Assembly (NCBI GenBank): GCA_964291545.2
Contig: OZ219860.1
Location: 310,001 to 374,000, forward strand
Length of the DNA stretch: 64,000 nt
Direction: 5' to 3'
From: G963667675 sp964291545
Lineage (GTDB): Bacteria > Chloroflexota > Dehalococcoidia > Lucifugimonadales > UBA3495
The notes under the pieces are model-generated. The model was not told the origin of the DNA. It saw nothing but the letters and a program-made list of their open reading frames with translations, and did no database searches. Shown in pieces: positions 23,178 through 30,132 of the stretch (position 1 is the first letter of the stretch; each line of letters starts with the position of its first letter). The position numbers and the translations under genes are program-made.

Positions 23178-25499
23178 CTAGCCCGGCTCCAACGTCTGGC
23201 GGGTCTTGCTTTCGGCGATGATCCGGTCCCACGAGTAGAGCATGGGAAACATGCGCACCTGCCGCCAGGCCTCCGTCTGGTCGTTGTAGTGCTGACTGCC
23301 CGGATTGCCTGAACAGCCCAGGGGAATCACCCACTGGGAGTTGTCCCAATCGGATAGATCGTAGACGTAGCGGGCCGCCGACGTATTCCCGATGGTTGCC
23401 GGATCCCCGGGAAGGTAGCTCCCGGCCAGGGGGGTGTCGCTGTCGCCGCTGGTGGGTATGGCCGGCGGGTCCAGAAACCCGGCCAGTTCCGGAAATGCCG
23501 CGGAGAGGGTGTGGCGAGGCCGGGCCTGGTGCAGCCTTCCCCACCGCCACTCCTCCATGTCGTCGCCGAGACGCTGTTGCAGGTCGGCGACCGCGTCCTG
23601 GAGGGCCTTGGCAAGCAGCGTAGTCCAGTCCTCCCCCGGCGGAAGCAGGCCCCGGTCGTCCGCGGCAATCATTCCTGCGATTTGGGCCCTGAGACGGCCG
23701 GTGAAGGATGCCGAGCCGCGCCCGCCGGTCTGCCAGGCTTCTCCGGTCAATTCCGGCCCTAGGTTGTGCTGCAGGACCCGCTTCACCAGCGCGTCCCTGG
23801 ATATGCTGTACAGCGTAGGCTCCACCCTGTCCACGTCCATCGAGCCGTCCCACGCCAGCAGCTTGTCCCTGGCCCTGGCTGATGCCCCGTCCAAAGGCTG
23901 TACTTTTTGCATCAGGCCCGCGTAGGTCCGGCCCGGCGCCGACACCTTCCTGGCGTGAATCGCGGCCATGTCCGACGCCCGCGGCCCCTCGATGCCCAGC
24001 AGCCCCTCGGTCACGCTCCTGGCCCTGAAATCAGGGGCAAAGTCGTTCCCCAGGTAGTGCGGGTAGCCCTCTCCCACCGGTGGGTTGTTGGCGGTGACGA
24101 TGTAGCCGGTGTCCGGGTTGATCGACCGGGGCATCTCCTCGAACGGGATGTAGCCCTGCCACTCCTGCTCCCTTGTCCAGCCGGGCACCGGCAGCCACCC
24201 GTTGTCCCGCGGCCTTACGGGGACTCGCCCGCGGCACAGGTAGCCAATGTTCCCGTGCACGTCGGCGAACATGAAGTTATTGCAGGGGTCCACCCAGTCC
24301 CGCATCGAGTCTGCCAACTCCGTGGCGTCTTTGACTCGCAGCATCTTCCACAGGACTTCCGGCCAGTTCGTCGGCCCTTCCGTGGCGGTGTACTTCATGG
24401 CGATGCCGCTGCCCTGCTCCGGCCCGCCGGAAATCACCGGCCCGTGGTGGGTGACCCACACGTCCACGTCCACGTCTTCGCCGTCCTTGACCTTGATGGT
24501 CTCCCGGTGGACTGCGGCCTTGCGCCAATCTCCCCCGTCCAAGTAAGAACCGTGGTCGTCGGGATTGAACCGCTCGATGTACAGGTCCTGGTAGTCCGCC
24601 CCGGTATGGGTCACGCACCAGGCGACGGAATCGTTGTGGCCGAAATGGTGGAAGCCTGGCAGGCCGGCAAAGGACAGCCCCATTACGTCGAACTCGGGGC
24701 AGGCGACGTGGTTCTGGTAGTACACGTTGGGCGTGTCCAGTGCCCGGTGGGGGTCGCCCGCCAGCAGCGGCTTGCCCGACGCCGTGCGGTCCCCGGATAT
24801 GACCCAGTTGTTGCTGCCGCCGCCGTCGTTCAGGTATCCCAGGGCGGCGGCGCACCGTTCCAGTTCCTGCAGCCCGCTCTCCAACGGGCCCTTGAACGTC
24901 TCCCCCGGAGGCAGGATCAACAATTGCCCCGGCTGCCGCCCCGGCGACAGCCTTGCCGCCGCCTCCGGCCCCGCCTTGGCGACCATCCGGGCCCGCCACA
25001 GCTTGGACTCGAATACGCCCATGAAGATGTGCCGCACCTTGAACACCAGGACCCCGTGCCACGGCTCCCAGGGCTCCGGCTCCAGGCCGGTGATGCCGTA
25101 CTCCACGGGGAGGGTCGACGTCGAGCCGATAAAAGCGTTCACACCGGCGGCATAGGCGTCCAGCATCATCCGGGTATGGCCTGCAGTTGCGTCGTAGTCC
25201 GCCAGCGCCGCGGCCTCCAGCCGGAACCGCCGCATCATCTTGTCCTGGTCTACCGCCGACTCGCCAATGACCTCTGCCCAGCGGCCGGCGGCCCGCCGGC
25301 GGTCGTACTCCATCTGCCACAGGCGGTCCTGGGAGGCGGCGAAGCCCTGGGCGAAAAAGGCGTCCCGCTCGCCAGCCGCTCTCACGTGGGGAACCCCCTG
25401 CGCGTCCCGGTACACCTCCACCGGCGAGTCCAGCCCCGCAAGCGAGACAACCCCGTCCAGCTTGGGCAGGGATTGTTTCAGGTCTTTTTCGTTGATCAT
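23178..25499 (-). CDS. Penicillin acylase family Ntn-hydrolase
   Basis: A 773-residue protein with the acylase layout: alpha-like chain with VEVYRDAQGVPHVRA and QDRLWQMEYDRRRAAGR, then the autocleavage point GGGS at 226-229, where S229 (SNNWVISG) becomes the N-terminal nucleophile of the beta-like chain; the following GDPHRALDTPNVYYQNH block agrees. Family members cleave acyl-amide bonds in antibiotics or N-acyl homoserine lactones. No signal peptide was found, which is unusual for a family often exported. ATG at 25499 is chosen because the longer frame back to 25769 includes a repeat. Natural substrate unknown. Confidence 0.9.
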   Translation of the reverse strand: MINEKDLKQSLPKLDGVVSLAGLDSPVEVYRDAQGVPHVRAAGERDAFFAQGFAASQDRLWQMEYDRRRAAGRWAEVIGESAVDQDKMMRRFRLEAAALADYDATAGHTRMMLDAYAAGVNAFIGSTSTLPVEYGITGLEPEPWEPWHGVLVFKVRHIFMGVFESKLWRARMVAKAGPEAAARLSPGRQPGQLLILPPGETFKGPLESGLQELERCAAALGYLNDGGGSNNWVISGDRTASGKPLLAGDPHRALDTPNVYYQNHVACPEFDVMGLSFAGLPGFHHFGHNDSVAWCVTHTGADYQDLYIERFNPDDHGSYLDGGDWRKAAVHRETIKVKDGEDVDVDVWVTHHGPVISGGPEQGSGIAMKYTATEGPTNWPEVLWKMLRVKDATELADSMRDWVDPCNNFMFADVHGNIGYLCRGRVPVRPRDNGWLPVPGWTREQEWQGYIPFEEMPRSINPDTGYIVTANNPPVGEGYPHYLGNDFAPDFRARSVTEGLLGIEGPRASDMAAIHARKVSAPGRTYAGLMQKVQPLDGASARARDKLLAWDGSMDVDRVEPTLYSISRDALVKRVLQHNLGPELTGEAWQTGGRGSASFTGRLRAQIAGMIAADDRGLLPPGEDWTTLLAKALQDAVADLQQRLGDDMEEWRWGRLHQARPRHTLSAAFPELAGFLDPPAIPTSGDSDTPLAGSYLPGDPATIGNTSAARYVYDLSDWDNSQWVIPLGCSGNPGSQHYNDQTEAWRQVRMFPMLYSWDRIIAESKTRQTLEPG

Positions 25500-25662
25500 G
25501 GCCTGCGTGGTCAGCTTTGGCTCCCAACGTCGGGATTTGGGCATCATACCACAGCAGTCTCCAACGCGATTATCTTGACCGGCAAGCTGCGAGTCCGCTC
25601 GCGGCGAGCTTGTCGAACCATAAGCGCGGCGCTTCGGCGCTCCCATGATGGGACTACTTCCG

Positions 25663-25692
25663 TCATACCGGCGAAAGCCGGTATCCAGACGC
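25663..25692. repeat. Dispersed palindromic repeat (ccggcgaaagccgg type)
   Basis: ataccggcgaaagccggtatcc, a copy of the VIPAKAGIQ-type repeat family. It is in the 278-base spacer between the acylase start and the divergent permease gene. The same spacer includes gcgagcttgtcgaacc near 25605-25620, a half of the other repeat family. Confidence 0.6.
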
Positions 25693-25777
25693 CGGCGCCA
25701 GCTATGCCGCCGAGTCTGCCATTTCATGGGTCGCCAAGGCTGTTGACGCACTGACCCTTCCAAGCCCACAATAGGCC

Positions 25778-26734
25778 ATGGTTACCCGCCGCATACCGAC
25801 CACAGTCCTGGCCGCCCTGCGCACCCCCGTGTCGCGATTCCTGGCCCGACGCCTGGCCAAGGCCCTCTTCATTCTGCTGCTGGCCTCCGCCGGAATCTTT
25901 GCCGCTGTGGACCTGCTGCCCGGTGATGGGTGCTCCCCACTCGGTATCCGGACCCCTTGGCCGGTTGACTACGAAAAGTGTGCGAAAGAGACAGGCCTGG
26001 ACCGCCCCGCTGCTGAACGTTACTTTAGATGGCTCGGCGGCCTAGTCCAGGGCGACTTAGGCATGTCGTTCAACCAACTACGTCCCGTCCGGGATGTCAT
26101 AGGCCTCCGGATATGGCACTCAACGGCACTGCTGGCCTTTTCCTTTCTGCTAGCAGTCCCGGCTGGGGTCGCCGTCGGCGCATGGACCGTTAAGCGGCCC
26201 AGATCCATAGTGCGTCTTCCGGCTGGAGCCGTTCAGGTTATGGCGGCATTGCCGGAGTTTGTCACCGGCGTGTTGCTCATACTTCTGTTCGCCGTGGCTT
26301 GGGAAGTGCTGCCGTCTACCAGTACGTTTGAACGGGGAGAAAGCCTGCTCACGGAACCGGAAATCTTGGTGCTGCCCGTCCTGACCATCGGACTATGGCC
26401 TTTCACCTATACGTTGCGGGCTGTGCGAGACAGGCTGGTGGATGGCGATGGGGTATTGCTGGCGACGATCGAAGCCTTGCCCGGGATGGTCTGGTGGGGA
26501 CTTGGCAGCCTCGTCATAGTGGAGGTGTTATTTGCTTTCCCCGGGATGGGGTCTTTGCTACTGGCCGCAATCTATGCCGACGACCATTCTCTGCTCCAGG
26601 GTATCATGATGCTCATGGTCTCCTCCTACGTCCTGGTGTACCTTGCGGCGGACCTGCTGGCCGCGGCGTTGCAGCGACAGGTACCAGGGCCTGCCCAGCC
26701 GTCGAGCCGCCTCACGCCCCTCCCCGCCCCGTAG
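25778..26734 (+). CDS. Solitary ABC transporter permease (DppB/OppB-like)
   Basis: A 318-residue membrane protein with the six-helix peptide/nickel permease layout. The N-terminal LARRLAKALFILLLASAGIFAAVDLLPGD, the long periplasmic loop with LGGLVQGDLGMSF, and a C-terminal block EALPGMVWWGLGSLVIVEVLFAFPGMG are diagnostic of DppB. The usual partners (DppC, two ATPases, binding protein) are not next to it. GC content is lower than around it (one 60-base sample is 55%). It could be an orphan, a decayed import operon, or a gene using partners elsewhere. Confidence 0.8.
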   Translation: MVTRRIPTTVLAALRTPVSRFLARRLAKALFILLLASAGIFAAVDLLPGDGCSPLGIRTPWPVDYEKCAKETGLDRPAAERYFRWLGGLVQGDLGMSFNQLRPVRDVIGLRIWHSTALLAFSFLLAVPAGVAVGAWTVKRPRSIVRLPAGAVQVMAALPEFVTGVLLILLFAVAWEVLPSTSTFERGESLLTEPEILVLPVLTIGLWPFTYTLRAVRDRLVDGDGVLLATIEALPGMVWWGLGSLVIVEVLFAFPGMGSLLLAAIYADDHSLLQGIMMLMVSSYVLVYLAADLLAAALQRQVPGPAQPSSRLTPLPAP

Positions 26735-26816
26735 GGATTGACGCGTCTCCCTGCCCCGTCTACCATCGCAGCGAGCCGCGGCTCGTAGCTCCCGGGACGG
26801 CGGCCGGAGGAACGGC

Positions 26817-27647
26817 GTGAGGATTAACCGGCACGTATACAGCACCCACATCCAGGAAGACCCCAAGACCTTCGGGGCCATGCACCCCGGAGGCACCCAG
26901 ATATACTTCGTGGGCGACCCTGACGGCGAGATGGTCATCGTCGACACCGGCGAGCCCTACCGCTCCTGGACTCGCCAGATCCTGGACTATCACGCCGAGT
27001 TGGGCAGCCCCAAAATCGCGGCCATCCTGATAACCCACGGCCACAACGACCACATCGGCGGCCTGGACCGGCTGCAGGACGCCCTGGCCTGCCCGGTGCG
27101 CTGCCACCCCAAGCTCGAGCCGGTCCTGACCCAGCGTCTCGGCCCCGGCTGCGTGTTCCCGCTGCGCTCCAGGGAACGCGCCACCACCGGCGGCGGCGTC
27201 TCCCTCCGGGCCCTGTACACCCCCGGCCACGCCGACGACCACGTGTCCTACTTCATGACTTCCGGCAGAGTCCTGTTCACCGGCGACACCATCCTGGGCA
27301 ACTCGTCGTCCAGCGTCCGCAACCTCCGGCAGTACATGGACTCCCTGGACCTGCTGGCCCGGCAGCGCCCGGAGCTAATCTGCCCCGGCCACGGGCAGAC
27401 CGTCCAGAATGCCGCGGCCAGGGTAAACTGGTACATCCAGCACCGCCGCCGGCGAGAGGAACAGGTCCTGGCGGCCCTGGAATCCGGCGCCTCCACAGCC
27501 GACGAAATCGTGCGCCGGGTCTACCCAGGCAACCTCCGTTCTAGCCTCAGAGCCGCCGCGGCCCACAACGTCGCCACCCACCTGGCCAAGGTGGTGGGGG
27601 AGGGACGAGTGCTGCAGGAGGCGGCCAGCTACAGCCTGACTGGCTGA
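26817..27647 (+). CDS. Metallo-beta-lactamase-fold hydrolase (LACTB2/glyoxalase II-like)
   Basis: A 276-residue MBL protein. H74, H76, D78 and H79 (HGHNDH) with a later TPGHADDH and FTGDTILG complete the two-metal site, and the C-terminal domain (about residues 190-275, RRRREEQVLAALESGASTADEIVRRVY) is the winged-helix-like LACTB2 extension. GTG at 26817 follows GGAGGAACGGC. Similar proteins act as thiolesterases or endoribonucleases. It stands alone, 82 bases after the permease. Confidence 0.9.
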   Translation: MRINRHVYSTHIQEDPKTFGAMHPGGTQIYFVGDPDGEMVIVDTGEPYRSWTRQILDYHAELGSPKIAAILITHGHNDHIGGLDRLQDALACPVRCHPKLEPVLTQRLGPGCVFPLRSRERATTGGGVSLRALYTPGHADDHVSYFMTSGRVLFTGDTILGNSSSSVRNLRQYMDSLDLLARQRPELICPGHGQTVQNAAARVNWYIQHRRRREEQVLAALESGASTADEIVRRVYPGNLRSSLRAAAAHNVATHLAKVVGEGRVLQEAASYSLTG

Positions 27648-27689
27648 CCGCGACCGGCCCCTCCCCGTCCGCCGCGCAAACAAGGCACC

Positions 27690-27969
27690 CCCCGTTCGTG
27701 CTGAGGCTCTCGAAGTATGAACGGGAGCGGCCGAAGGCACGCCATTTACCGTCATTCCGGCCCCCGAGCCGGAATCCAGGACGCCTGTTCACCAACATCG
27801 TGCCCCTCCCCAAGACCCCGCGCGTTGGACGCACCCTTCAACCGGGGTTGGGGGCAAGGAGTCTGGATTCCGGCTTCCGCCGGAATGACGGCTGGGGGCT
27901 GCGCCCGTCCGTTGCGCAACCAAGGTAGCCCCCCGTTCGTGCTGAGGCGCTCGAAGTATGAACGGGGGG
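27690..27969. repeat. Repeat-filled spacer (four dispersed repeats)
   Basis: Two copies of the CCGTTCGTGCTGAGG family (27690-27726 and 27931-27969) flank two palindromes of the ccggcc/gccgg family (27749-27782 and 27862-27892). The phrase acgcctgttcaccaacatcgt at 27781-27801 matches the duplicated unit at 19648-19882. The spacer between the convergent MBL and VOC genes (27648-27990) holds nothing else. Confidence 0.75.
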
Positions 27970-27990
27970 CGGCTCAACCCACCCGCCGCA

Positions 27991-28371
27991 TCACCTCCGC
28001 TCCAGCAACTCGATCCGCACGTCGTCCGGAGCGCGAATAAAAGCAATGCTCGCCCCCGGCTGTATCTCCCGGGGCTCCATGTAAAACTCCGCCCCGCGTT
28101 CCTTAAGCTGGGCAACTGCCTCATCCAGGTTGTCCACGCTGAGCCCGAAGTGGTCCAGCCCCGCGTGGGGGTCCGCTGGCCCGGAGGGCTGATGCTCTTC
28201 GGCGCGGGCGATGTATATGGTGACGCCGTTAATGTCCAGGTGTATCCACGACCGGCCGTCATACTCGACAGATTCAACGATCTTAGCGTCGAACATTTTG
28301 TTGTAGTAGCGGGCGGTCCCCATGGTGTCCCGGCTTCTCAAATGAATGTGGTCAACGCTGTAAGTCGGCAT
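27991..28371 (-). CDS. VOC (glyoxalase/dioxygenase fold) family protein
   Basis: A 126-residue VOC protein. YSVDHIHLRSRDTMGTARYYNKMFDAKI is the first beta-alpha-beta-beta-beta unit, with H7 as a metal ligand; LDHFGLSVDNLDEAVAQLKERGAEF is the second, with another His; the final ELLERR carries the metal-binding Glu. These bind a divalent metal and act as lyases, epimerases or dioxygenases; the reaction is unknown. ATG at 28371 is preferred. Its close paralogue lies just upstream, so this is a tandem duplication. Confidence 0.87.
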   Translation of the reverse strand: MPTYSVDHIHLRSRDTMGTARYYNKMFDAKIVESVEYDGRSWIHLDINGVTIYIARAEEHQPSGPADPHAGLDHFGLSVDNLDEAVAQLKERGAEFYMEPREIQPGASIAFIRAPDDVRIELLERR

Positions 28372-28445
28372 CGCAGCCTCCATTGGACGGTCCTAAAACG
28401 CCCCTGCAGTCCCGTCTCCCCAACGCGGGAGGGGGTGAGGGGTAG

Positions 28446-28490
28446 CCCGTCCGTTCGTCCTGAGGGAAATCGAAGGGGGAACGGACGGGC
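28446..28490. repeat. Dispersed repeat copy (CCCGTCCGTTCG family)
   Basis: cccgtccgttcgtcctgagg...tcgaagggggaacggacgggc, almost identical to the copy at 3967-4011, including the gaaatcgaag core. It is located between the two paralogous VOC genes, so it was probably inserted after, or moved along with, the duplication. Confidence 0.75.
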
Positions 28491-28559
28491 GGCGGGGGAT
28501 TCCGGGAGCGTACCCCTACCCAAGTATTACCCATGTCCCGGATTCACCGTGAGGGGGAT

Positions 28560-28940
28560 TCAACTCCGTTCAACCAACTCGATCCGCACGTCGTCGGGGC
28601 CGCGGACGAAGGCGATCCTCAACCCGGGCCGGACCTGTCGAGGCTCGGTGGATAACACGGCCCCGCGCTCCCTTAGCTGGGCAACCGCCTCGTCCAGGTT
28701 GTCCACCCTGAAACCGAAGTGGTCGAGACCCAGGTGGGGGTCGACGGGCCCCGGAGGCTGGGTCTCGTCGGCCTGGGCGATGTAGACGGTCAGGCCGTTG
28801 ATGTCCAGGTCCACCCGCGTCTGGCCGTTCGGCAGCACCGATTCAATGATCCTGGCGTCGAACACCCGGTTGTAATAGCGAGCGGTCTCCATGGGGTCCC
28901 GGCTCCGTAGGTGAATGTGGTCGTAGGTGTAGGCGGGCAT
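28560..28940 (-). CDS. VOC family protein, tandem paralogue
   Basis: A 126-residue VOC protein closely related to its downstream neighbour: YTYDHIHLRSRDPMETARYYNRVFDARI, GLDHFGFRVDNLDEAVAQLRERGAV and IRIELVERS. All metal-ligand positions (His near residue 7, His in LDHFG, C-terminal Glu) are kept in both copies. GGAGGCG precedes the double ATG at 28943/28940; the second is used here. Substrates unknown. Confidence 0.85.
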   Translation of the reverse strand: MPAYTYDHIHLRSRDPMETARYYNRVFDARIIESVLPNGQTRVDLDINGLTVYIAQADETQPPGPVDPHLGLDHFGFRVDNLDEAVAQLRERGAVLSTEPRQVRPGLRIAFVRGPDDVRIELVERS

Positions 28941-29086
28941 CATCGCCTCCATTGCGCGGTCTCGAATGCCTGGACTCGCACGCCAATTACCGGGCTCGGC
29001 TCAGTTCAGGCCCGTCGCTGCCAATAGCCTACCAGCCCCGGCAACAAATGTCTCACCGGCAACGGTGCACTACTGTCAAAACGCCG

Positions 29087-29116
29087 TTGACGGCCCTCAA
29101 CCTCAATCCCTAAACT
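29087..29116 (+). promoter_or_regulatory. Sigma-70-like promoter candidate (TTGACG, 18 bp, TAAACT)
   Basis: TTGACG at 29087-29092 and TAAACT at 29111-29116. It shares the block tgtcaaaac.ccgttgac with the promoter at 17197. It is 280 bases before the PPOX gene at 29397, so a long leader would result. The rest of the 443-base spacer holds only the direct repeats at 29249-29279. Confidence 0.4.
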
Positions 29117-29248
29117 TATATCAAGACGTATGCAATCCGGCATCAAGACCCATAACAAGAGTAAGTTCGCAGGCCGTCATTCGTCCCTCGTTTGTTTGAG
29201 CCAAAACATGGGGCAGCGGACCGCCCGGCGGCCCCGGCCGTAGCTACG

Positions 29249-29279
29249 AAATGTCCCCGAATGTCCCAAAATGTCCCGG
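29249..29279. repeat. Three 10-base direct repeats (AATGTCCC core)
   Basis: gaaatgtccc, cgaatgtccc and aaaatgtccc follow one another at exactly 10-base spacing, one turn of DNA. Such phased sites suit cooperative binding of a regulator. They are about 120 bases upstream of the PPOX-fold gene at 29397. No match elsewhere in the window was noticed. Confidence 0.5.
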
Positions 29280-29396
29280 TTGATGGAAAAGCCCTGACGG
29301 ACAAACCCAGACCCTTGCCCCTGACCCCCGCCCCTTCTCTTGCCGTTTTCCCGCGGCGTCATTAGAATGACCTAAATGGCGTCCCAAGGAGCCCCC

Positions 29397-29972
29397 ATGT
29401 CCACAGCCAGCGAAACGGTCCAGCGGAACCGGTTCTCGGAGGCCTTTGGATACCCCAAGGACACCGTGGTCGGCAAGCTGAAGCCCTACCTGACCAAGTA
29501 CGTCCAAGAGTTCGTCAAGCACGCGCCCTTCGTGGTGATGGCGACCAGCGACGCCGAGGGCAACTGCGACGCCTCGCCCAAGGGCGGCAAGCCGGGATTC
29601 GTCCGCGTGCTGGACGACAAGCACCTGCTCTTTCCCGACGTGGCCGGCAACAAGCTGTTCCAGTCCTACCAGAACGTCGAAGCCAACCCCCACGTCGGCC
29701 TCCTGTTCATCATCCCAGGCATGAACGAGACTGTCAGGGTCAACGGCAAAGTGAACATCATCGACAAGGAAGAACTGGAACGGCGCAACGTCGACCTGTC
29801 CCTGTACGAGTACGACGACAACTCCAAGCACCTGCAGGGAATGCTTATAGAAGTCAAAGAGGCCTACGGCCACTGCCCCAGGGCCTTCAAATTCTCCCGC
29901 TTGTGGGACGTGGACGAGATAACCGCCAACCGGGCGCAGCGTCCCGTACCCGATAGGTCTGCCCACGTGTGA
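29397..29972 (+). CDS. PPOX-fold flavoprotein (pyridoxamine 5'-phosphate oxidase-related)
   Basis: A 191-residue split-barrel protein of a different subgroup from the pair at 4340-5214. FVVMATSDAEGNCDASPKGGKPGFVRVLDDKHLLFPDVAGNKL is typical of the larger subfamily with a long N-terminal helix (residues 1-40), and VRVNGKVNII follows. FMN binding is expected. ATG at 29397 is preferred because AAGGAG precedes it. It is a single-gene unit, with phased repeats upstream that may bind a regulator. The reaction is not known. Confidence 0.85.
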   Translation: MSTASETVQRNRFSEAFGYPKDTVVGKLKPYLTKYVQEFVKHAPFVVMATSDAEGNCDASPKGGKPGFVRVLDDKHLLFPDVAGNKLFQSYQNVEANPHVGLLFIIPGMNETVRVNGKVNIIDKEELERRNVDLSLYEYDDNSKHLQGMLIEVKEAYGHCPRAFKFSRLWDVDEITANRAQRPVPDRSAHV

Positions 29973-30132
29973 AGGCGCTCACCGTCCGGCAGCCCCGCAG
30001 CCCCGCAGGCCAAGCCTGCCTTGCCCAGCATCCACCGCCGCCGCCGTTGGCGACTGTTTGCCCGCGGCGGAGATTGCCGGATTTCCCGTTCTGCTCTTTC
30101 CAAGGATTCCCAGCCCTGAGGTGAATTAGCCC

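Noticed and set aside
23907..25754. Plus-strand ORF of 615 codons
   Set aside because: Antisense to the penicillin acylase gene; sequence lacks any fold pattern.
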